Under the pieces are notes generated by a model. That model searched no databases. It had not been told where the DNA came from and saw nothing but the letters and a program-made list of their open reading frames with translations. This document shows, piece after piece, positions 15,566 to 20,075 of a stretch of DNA of 20,075 bases; position 1 is the stretch's first letter, and each line of letters starts with the position of its first letter. The stretch comes from JAKEHA01 sp964560355 (lineage in GTDB: Bacteria; Krumholzibacteriota; Krumholzibacteriia; WVZY01; JAKEHA01), in assembly GCA_964560355.1 (NCBI GenBank), contig CAZLLI010000050.1, forward strand, positions 1 through 20,075, in the 5' to 3' direction. The position numbers were made by a program, and so were the translations under genes.

Positions 15566-16591
15566 ATGCGTCACTGTTGCAAGACGACCGTGTGGATGCT
15601 GGCGCTGGCCGGGCTGTCGCTCGGCGCGACCGGCGCCGCGCGCGCGGAAGGACAGCCCAAGATCGACATTCCCGAGACGCGCCACGACTTCGGGCGCGTG
15701 TTCGAGCAGAAGCAGTACATCCACGTGTTCGACGTGTTCAACCGCGGCGACGCGGTGCTGACCATCAACAACGTGCGCCCGGGTTGCGGCTGCACGGTGA
15801 CGAACTTCGACCACACCGTGATGCCGGGCCAAAAGGGCAAGATCGAGTTCGTGCTCGACGGCGAGCGCGTCCACGACCACTTCGACAAGACCGCGACCGT
15901 CAGCTCCAACGACCCCTCGCGCCCGACCATGACGATCGCGGTCGAGGGCACCGAAGTCCCGTATCTCAACGTCCAGCCCGAGGGCACCGTGTACCTGCAC
16001 GGCCGTTACGGCGAGCACGTCGAGCGCGCGCTGACGGTTTCGTCCAACGAGCCGGGCCTGGACTTCAAGGTCCTGCGCCTGTCGTCGAACATGGACGACA
16101 AGATCACGTACAAGGTGGCGCCGTCGACGCAGAAGGGTTCGTACGACGTGACCGTGTACAAGAACCCCGAGTTGCCGACGCTCATCACCTACGGCACGCT
16201 GTACGTGCACACCAACAGCCAGGAGTCGCCCACCACGTCCATCCAGGTGCACGTCATCACCAAGGGCGAGATCGCGGTGACGCCGCAGGCCGTCAACTTC
16301 GGGCCGGTCAAGTTCGCAGAGGCGGCGGGGGCCGGCGAAGCGGTGACGCGCGCCGTGATCGTGTCGCGCGCGAGCGGCGAGTTCCATATCAAGGACGTCA
16401 AGCTCGACAATCCGAACTTCAAGGCGACGGTGGAGCCGGTCGCGGAGGGCACGCAGTACCGCGTGCAAGTGACCTTCACGCCGCCCTTGAAGACGCTGGT
16501 GTCGCAGAGTGAAACCGCCGAGATGATCATTCACACGTCCGACGCGGAAGAGCCGGCCATTCGGGTGACGGTTGCCGCGCGCGCGATGTAA
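15566..16591 (+). CDS. Exported DUF1573 protein, second tandem copy
   Basis: This is a full-length paralogue of the preceding protein, alignable almost without gaps from the first conserved strand to the shared ending (VARAM versus AARAM). The 341-residue product has a signal peptide ending ARA before Glu28. The conserved block is at about 32-125, with RPGCGCTV (C74, C76), the family's DFGRVFEQ and SSNDPSRPTMTIAV. Apart from two cysteines at positions 4-5 in the signal peptide, the CxC pair is again the only source of thiols. The first copy's acidic linker after the signal is absent. It starts 9 bases after the first copy with a GGACGGAG ribosome site, so both are on one mRNA. Retention of CxC in both copies while the rest diverged suggests that the motif is functional. 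The proteins may form a heteromer. Confidence 0.92.
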   Translation: MRHCCKTTVWMLALAGLSLGATGAARAEGQPKIDIPETRHDFGRVFEQKQYIHVFDVFNRGDAVLTINNVRPGCGCTVTNFDHTVMPGQKGKIEFVLDGERVHDHFDKTATVSSNDPSRPTMTIAVEGTEVPYLNVQPEGTVYLHGRYGEHVERALTVSSNEPGLDFKVLRLSSNMDDKITYKVAPSTQKGSYDVTVYKNPELPTLITYGTLYVHTNSQESPTTSIQVHVITKGEIAVTPQAVNFGPVKFAEAAGAGEAVTRAVIVSRASGEFHIKDVKLDNPNFKATVEPVAEGTQYRVQVTFTPPLKTLVSQSETAEMIIHTSDAEEPAIRVTVAARAM

Positions 16592-16606
16592 CGGAGAAGG
16601 AACACG

Positions 16607-17644
16607 ATGAAATTACGAGTTTGGCTGGGAGTGGCGCTGGTGATCGCGGTCGTGACGCCGGTGCTCTTGTTGAGCGCACAGCGCGGCGCGGACGAGCACG
16701 TGGTGGTCGCCACCGCCGACGCGCAGGCGGCCGAAACCAAGGCGCCCGCGAAGGCCAAGGTGACGCTGCCGTCCGGCACCAGCGCGGAGGACGTCTACAC
16801 CAAGCTGACCGCCGAGATCGAGGCGCAGGCGCGGCAGGCGTCGTCGGCGTCGCCCGACGAGCAGCTTCGCAGCTTCGAAGCCATCGGCGCCAAGCTCGAG
16901 GCGTTCCGCGCCAAGTATCCCAACACGCCGCAGGCGCTCGACGCCACCTTCCAGCTCGGCGCCATGAAGTCGGGCATGCAGGACTTCGTGGGCGCGGAGA
17001 AGTATTTGGTCGAGTATCTGAAGGGCGCGAAGTCCGCGGAGCGCGACCAGCTCGCGTACGCGCACTTCTACCTGGCCGAGGCCTACAAGAACAACGGCAA
17101 GTACGACCAGGCCGAGGGCGAGTACAGGCTCATCACGCGCGACTACGCCGACGTCAACCCGCGGCTGACGTCGTACGTGCAGACCAGCCTCGAGTCGCTC
17201 GGCTCCGAGCGCCTGCTCGCGATCGGCGGCGAGCCGATCGGCTTCGACGTGAAGAGCATTCGCGGCGAGCGCTTATCGCCGTCCGCGTATCGCGGCAAGG
17301 TGTTGTTGATCGACTTCTGGGCGACCTGGTGCGGTCCGTGCGTAGCCGAGATGCCCAACGTCAAGAACGTGTACAGCAAGTACCACACGCAGGGCTTCGA
17401 GATCGTCGGGATTTCGCTCGACCAGTCGCGCGACAAGCTCGACAAGTACATCACGAGCCAAGAGATCGCGTGGCCGCAGTACTTCGATGGCAAGTGGTGG
17501 AACAACGACGTCGCCGTGCGCTACGGCATCAAGTCGATCCCGAGTACGTTCCTGGTCGACAAGAAGGGGAAGATTCGCTACAAGTCGCTGCGCGGGCACC
17601 AGCTCGAGAAGGCCGTGCAGGAGTTGCTCGCCGAGAAGGTCTAG
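16607..17644 (+). CDS. TlpA-type thioredoxin with N-terminal TPR-like domain
   Basis: This is an extracytoplasmic thiol-disulfide oxidoreductase. The 345-residue product has one N-terminal hydrophobic segment (about 5-24), either an anchor or a signal. An Ala/Lys linker follows, then a helical TPR-like region (about 62-195, with AHFYLAEAYKNNGKYDQAEGEY). The TlpA/ResA-like domain is at about 205-345, with the active site WCGPC (C242, C245), the cis-proline loop SIPSTF (P312) and the insertion typical of TlpA. The only cysteines are the active-site pair. It sits 15 bases behind the second DUF1573 gene, with a GGAGAAGGA ribosome site, and a terminator follows directly. The neighbourhood suggests that it reduces or isomerises the CxC of the DUF1573 proteins, bringing its own docking domain. 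That link is inference. Confidence 0.93.
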   Translation: MKLRVWLGVALVIAVVTPVLLLSAQRGADEHVVVATADAQAAETKAPAKAKVTLPSGTSAEDVYTKLTAEIEAQARQASSASPDEQLRSFEAIGAKLEAFRAKYPNTPQALDATFQLGAMKSGMQDFVGAEKYLVEYLKGAKSAERDQLAYAHFYLAEAYKNNGKYDQAEGEYRLITRDYADVNPRLTSYVQTSLESLGSERLLAIGGEPIGFDVKSIRGERLSPSAYRGKVLLIDFWATWCGPCVAEMPNVKNVYSKYHTQGFEIVGISLDQSRDKLDKYITSQEIAWPQYFDGKWWNNDVAVRYGIKSIPSTFLVDKKGKIRYKSLRGHQLEKAVQELLAEKV

Positions 17645-17649
17645 GTTCG

Positions 17650-17685
17650 GGGCGCCGCATCGGGGATGCGGCGCCCTTCTTCTTT
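17650..17685 (+). terminator. Rho-independent terminator of the DUF1573-TlpA operon
   Basis: Arms GGGCGCCGCATC (17650-17661) and GATGCGGCGCCC (17665-17676) pair perfectly over 12 bases around a GGG loop and are followed by the T-rich TTCTTCTTT. It starts 6 bases after the TlpA stop. Seen from the minus strand the hairpin lacks a T-run, so it mainly ends the plus-strand transcript. It may also stabilise the 3' end of the convergent glycosyltransferase mRNA. Confidence 0.85.
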
Positions 17686-18926
17686 CAGATTCCCCTGCGC
17701 AGCAGCCCCTCGATTACATCCATCTCCATCCGAATTCGTTTTTCCCACGACGTGAAGGTCGCGCGGGCGACGTTGCGCGCGGCCGCGGACAGTCGCGCGC
17801 GCGTCGCGTCGTCGTCGACGAGGCGCGCGATCGCGGCCGCGAGGGCGTCGACGTCGCCGTCGCGCACGAGTGCGCCCGACTCGCCGTCGCGCACGACGGT
17901 GCCGGTGTCGCCGGCGCCGTAGACCACGACGGGGACGCCGCACAGCATGGCTTCGCACGTCGGGAGCGCGCGGTTGGTGAGCGTGCTGGTCGACACGAAG
18001 AGGTCGCAGGCGGCAAACAAGCGCGGGACGTCGTCGTGGGGGACGGTGCCGAGGAATCGCACGCGGTCGCCGAGACCGAGGTCGCGGGCCGCGCGTTCGC
18101 ACGCCGCGCGCTCGGGCCCGTCGCCCGCGACCACGAAGTCGACGCGGTCGCGTCCGCGCAGCACGAGCGCCGCCGCACGAACGAAGTCGAGCGGACGCTT
18201 CGACGCCACCAAGCGCGCGACGAACACCACCGACCGACCGTCGCGTGCGAGCCCGAAGTGGGCGCGCGCGTCCGCGCGGTCGTAGCGCGCGTCGGCCCAC
18301 TCCACGTCTAGTCCGTTGGGGAGGAAGTGAATCTTCGCGGCCGCGATGCCGCGCGCGCGCAGGATGTCGCCGCCGCGGGTGCCGTCGTCGAGGACGATCC
18401 ACGCGTCCTGCGGGTAGGTGAGCGCCTGCAGCTGCTCGAAGTTCTTGAAACGATACTTGGCGGGTGACCACTCGGTGTGCACGAGGTCCATCACGCCGAA
18501 TAGCTTCACCACGCTGGGGATCGCGAGCGCGTCGCCGCAGCGCCGGGTCGTGCGCGCGGTGTAGTGCGAATGCCCCAGCACGGCGTCGGGGCGCAGCGCG
18601 CGCGCGAGTGAGAGAGCGCGCGGCGTCACCACCAGCTGGAACAGGAGCGGCCACAGCGGGCGCCGCAGCCAGGTCGGGAGCGAACGCGTCGCGCGAAAGA
18701 AATTGGGATAGTACGACGTGCGCACGCGAGCGTCGTCGTGCGGGCGCGCCGAGTGCGGGCGCAGGAAGTGCAGCTCGTAGCCCGCGCGCGTGAAGCCGTC
18801 GATGAAGCGGTCGTCGTCGGAGACGCCGGCCTTGGCGTCGCCGCCCAGCGACCACACGTCCTCCCACGGCGAAACGACCAGGATGCGCGCGCGCGCGCGC
18901 GCGTCGTTGCCGCGCGGTCGGCTCAC
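17685..18926 (-). CDS. GT4-type glycosyltransferase
   Basis: This enzyme transfers a sugar from a nucleotide donor, probably in envelope polysaccharide or lipid glycosylation at the inner membrane face. The 413-residue product is a GT-B fold protein. It has an N-terminal half with LVVSPWEDVWSLGGDAK (about 16-32). The C-terminal donor domain has VARLVASKRPLDFV (236-249), VAGDGPERA (266-274) and RFLGTVPHDDVPRLFAACDLFV (290-311). The usual E-x7-E motif is degenerate: TNRALPTCEAM keeps only the second Glu (E325). Start: a GTG at 18926 overlaps the stop of the upstream gene (GTGA). There is no ATG before the conserved part, and the frame upstream is only a shadow of the neighbours. A (GC)n tract lies just inside the gene. 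Confidence 0.88.
   Translation of the reverse strand: MSRPRGNDARARARILVVSPWEDVWSLGGDAKAGVSDDDRFIDGFTRAGYELHFLRPHSARPHDDARVRTSYYPNFFRATRSLPTWLRRPLWPLLFQLVVTPRALSLARALRPDAVLGHSHYTARTTRRCGDALAIPSVVKLFGVMDLVHTEWSPAKYRFKNFEQLQALTYPQDAWIVLDDGTRGGDILRARGIAAAKIHFLPNGLDVEWADARYDRADARAHFGLARDGRSVVFVARLVASKRPLDFVRAAALVLRGRDRVDFVVAGDGPERAACERAARDLGLGDRVRFLGTVPHDDVPRLFAACDLFVSTSTLTNRALPTCEAMLCGVPVVVYGAGDTGTVVRDGESGALVRDGDVDALAAAIARLVDDDATRARLSAAARNVARATFTSWEKRIRMEMDVIEGLLRRGI
18885..18903. repeat. (GC)9G simple repeat near the glycosyltransferase start
   Basis: A 19-base uninterrupted alternation of G and C lies about 23-41 bases inside the glycosyltransferase gene and encodes Ala-Arg-Ala-Arg-Ala-Arg. 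Slippage by one unit would shift the frame. Alternating GC also favours Z-DNA. Confidence 0.8.
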
Positions 18927-19780
18927 TCGATGCGACACGAGAGCGTGCCGAGGCCCTCGATGGTCGCGACCAGGCGGTCGCCCGCGTGCAGGAAGCGCGG
19001 CGGCTTGCGGTACACGCCGACGCCCGCGGGCGTTCCGGTCGCTATCACGTCGCCGGGTTCGAGTGTGGCGGTTTGCGAGATGTAGTGGACGAGGTAGTCG
19101 ACGGTGAAGGTCATGCGGTCGGTGCGGCTCGACTGCATCGTCGCGCCGTTCACCGCGAGGGAAATCGCGAGCGCGTGCGGATTCGCGACCTCGTCGCGCG
19201 TGGTGAGCCACGGACCCAGCGGCCCGCTGCCGTCGGTGCTCTTGGCGCGGAACCACTGCTTCTCGCGCGCCTGCAAGTCGCGCGCGGTGAGGTCCATGAA
19301 CACCGCGTAACCCGCGACGTAGTCGTAGGCGCCTTCGCGCGCGACGCGGCACGCGCGCTTGCCGATCACGAACGCGAGCTCCACTTCGTAGTCGAACTGC
19401 TCCACGCCGCGCGGGTACGGCACCGCGTCGCCGTCGCCGGCGAGCGCGTTGGGACCCTTCAGGAACATCATGGGGGAGTCGGGCGCCGACTTGCCTTGTT
19501 CTTCGGCGTGGTCGGCGTAATTCAATCCCAAACAGATGATCTTCGACGGATTGGGGATGGCGGGTCCGAGCCGCACCGCGCGCAAGGGCTTGCGCGCCGA
19601 CGCGGGGACCGACGCTGCGCGCGCGGCGATCGCGCGCACGTCGTCGAGGCGCTGCGCGGCGAGCATCTCGCGCACGCTCGCCGGCAGCGACGCGTCCACC
19701 GCGCGGAGGTCGACGACATCGTCGCCCACCACGACGCCGGGCCGCTCTGCGCCCGCGGGACCGAAGCTCACCAGTCGCAT
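18923..19780 (-). CDS. Fumarylacetoacetate hydrolase family protein
   Basis: Members cleave C-C bonds or decarboxylate or isomerise beta-keto acids using a divalent metal. Examples are acylpyruvate hydrolase and 2-hydroxyhepta-2,4-diene-1,7-dioate isomerase. The 285-residue product has the short N-terminal domain and then the catalytic fold. CLGLNYADHAEE (83-94) holds the His/Glu lid pair (H91, E94). MMFLKGPNAL is at 104-113. The metal ligands are E132 and E134 (DYEVELA) and D163 (FMDLTARDLQ). TGTPAGVG is at 248-255. It is full length and intact. It starts 3 bases after the stop of the DsbD-like gene and overlaps the glycosyltransferase by 4 bases. The substrate cannot be deduced, since no aromatic catabolic genes are visible nearby. 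Confidence 0.93.
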   Translation of the reverse strand: MRLVSFGPAGAERPGVVVGDDVVDLRAVDASLPASVREMLAAQRLDDVRAIAARAASVPASARKPLRAVRLGPAIPNPSKIICLGLNYADHAEEQGKSAPDSPMMFLKGPNALAGDGDAVPYPRGVEQFDYEVELAFVIGKRACRVAREGAYDYVAGYAVFMDLTARDLQAREKQWFRAKSTDGSGPLGPWLTTRDEVANPHALAISLAVNGATMQSSRTDRMTFTVDYLVHYISQTATLEPGDVIATGTPAGVGVYRKPPRFLHAGDRLVATIEGLGTLSCRIE

Positions 19781-19783
19781 GTG

Positions 19784-20075
19784 CTAGCTCGTCAGCTTGT
19801 TGATGCGCGACAAGAACTCGTCCTTGTCGATGAATTCGACCGCGCGCAGATTCGCGCGCTCCTTGCCGGCCGCGTCGATGAAGACGATGGTCGGCACGCC
19901 GCGGATGTCGAACTTGCGCCGCAGCTCGCGCACTTCCGGCGACCCGTGTTGCGTGAGGTCGGCCTTGAGCGACACGAAGCCCTTGGCGGCGTCGATCACT
20001 TCCGGCTGATTGAAGGTTTGGTGCTCGAGCTCCTTGCACGGCAAGCACCAGTCGGCGGAGAAATCGATCACGACC
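19784..20075 (-). CDS. dsbD: DsbD-like protein, C-terminal thioredoxin domain; 5' part outside window
   Basis: The last 95 or so residues of a thiol-disulfide protein are visible, and the frame is open through the right edge. The stretch IDFSADWCLPCKELEHQTF is the signature of the C-terminal (gamma) domain of DsbD, with redox cysteines at about 20045 and 20036. GVPTIVFID supplies the cis-proline loop. In DsbD this domain takes electrons from cytoplasmic thioredoxin through the membrane domain and passes them to periplasmic acceptors. A stand-alone thioredoxin-like protein with the same motif is possible, because the membrane part is not in the window. It is the first visible gene of a tight operon with the FAH-family hydrolase and the glycosyltransferase. 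Confidence 0.85.
   Translation of the reverse strand, partial: VVIDFSADWCLPCKELEHQTFNQPEVIDAAKGFVSLKADLTQHGSPEVRELRRKFDIRGVPTIVFIDAAGKERANLRAVEFIDKDEFLSRINKLTS

Noticed and set aside
14453..16534. A 693-codon open frame on the minus strand opposite the two DUF1573 genes
   Set aside because: It is a shadow frame. Its internal repetitiveness only mirrors the tandem duplication on the plus strand.
1..20075. CRISPR array, tRNA or rRNA genes, insertion sequences, phage genes
   Set aside because: I looked for regularly spaced repeats, cloverleaf-like segments, transposase motifs and terminal inverted repeats and saw none. Gene spacing and base composition look uniform throughout.

Overview
The window is a gene-dense, very GC-rich (roughly two thirds G+C by eye) stretch of chromosome from a Gram-negative bacterium. 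Secretion signals ending in A-x-A, a DsbD-type thiol transporter domain, a SurA-like prolyl isomerase and queuosine synthesis all fit a didermic organism. HEAT plus HD-GYP signalling proteins, DUF3604 and DUF1573 proteins and a CysO/Mec-type cysteine pathway suggest Myxococcota or a neighbouring deep-branching lineage. The sequence alone does not fix the taxon. I see no phage, transposon, CRISPR array, rRNA or tRNA. Genes cover almost everything, and no gene-free stretch exceeds about 240 bases.

Layout. (1) 1-1593, plus strand: the 3' end of a Lon-family protease with an unusual Lys/Pro tail, then queG. (2) 1594-3207, minus strand: an exported helical-repeat protein, divergent from (3) 3341-6690, plus strand: a translationally coupled HEAT-repeat protein and HD-GYP phosphodiesterase that appear to share an N-terminal domain. 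(4) 6712-11250, minus strand: four genes for a DUF3604 PHP-like protein, a membrane-anchored parvulin-type isomerase, a HupE/UreJ-like membrane protein and a small exported or anchored beta-rich protein. (5) 11393-14248, minus strand: cysM, mec (JAMM peptidase), then a CysO-MoeZ-rhodanese fusion. This is a complete protein-thiocarboxylate cysteine synthesis module. (6) 14489-17644, plus strand: two tandem exported DUF1573 paralogues whose only mature cysteines are a CxC pair, followed by a TlpA-type thioredoxin carrying a TPR-like domain and closed by a strong terminator. (7) 17685-20075, minus strand: the thioredoxin-like C-terminus of a DsbD-like protein, a fumarylacetoacetase-family hydrolase and a GT4-type glycosyltransferase, tightly packed or overlapping.

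How it fits together. Sulfur and thiol chemistry recurs. Region 5 makes cysteine from a protein-bound thiocarboxylate. Region 6, transcribed divergently from the same 240-base gap, encodes an extracytoplasmic thiol system. The DsbD domain at the right edge could supply its electrons, although it belongs to another operon. The most distinctive features are the sulfur carrier fused in frame to its own E1, so that its Gly-Gly is internal and would need processing (with a JAMM peptidase encoded next door), the DUF1573/DUF1573/TlpA set, and the DUF3604-PPIase-HupE operon, for which no biochemical role is known to me.
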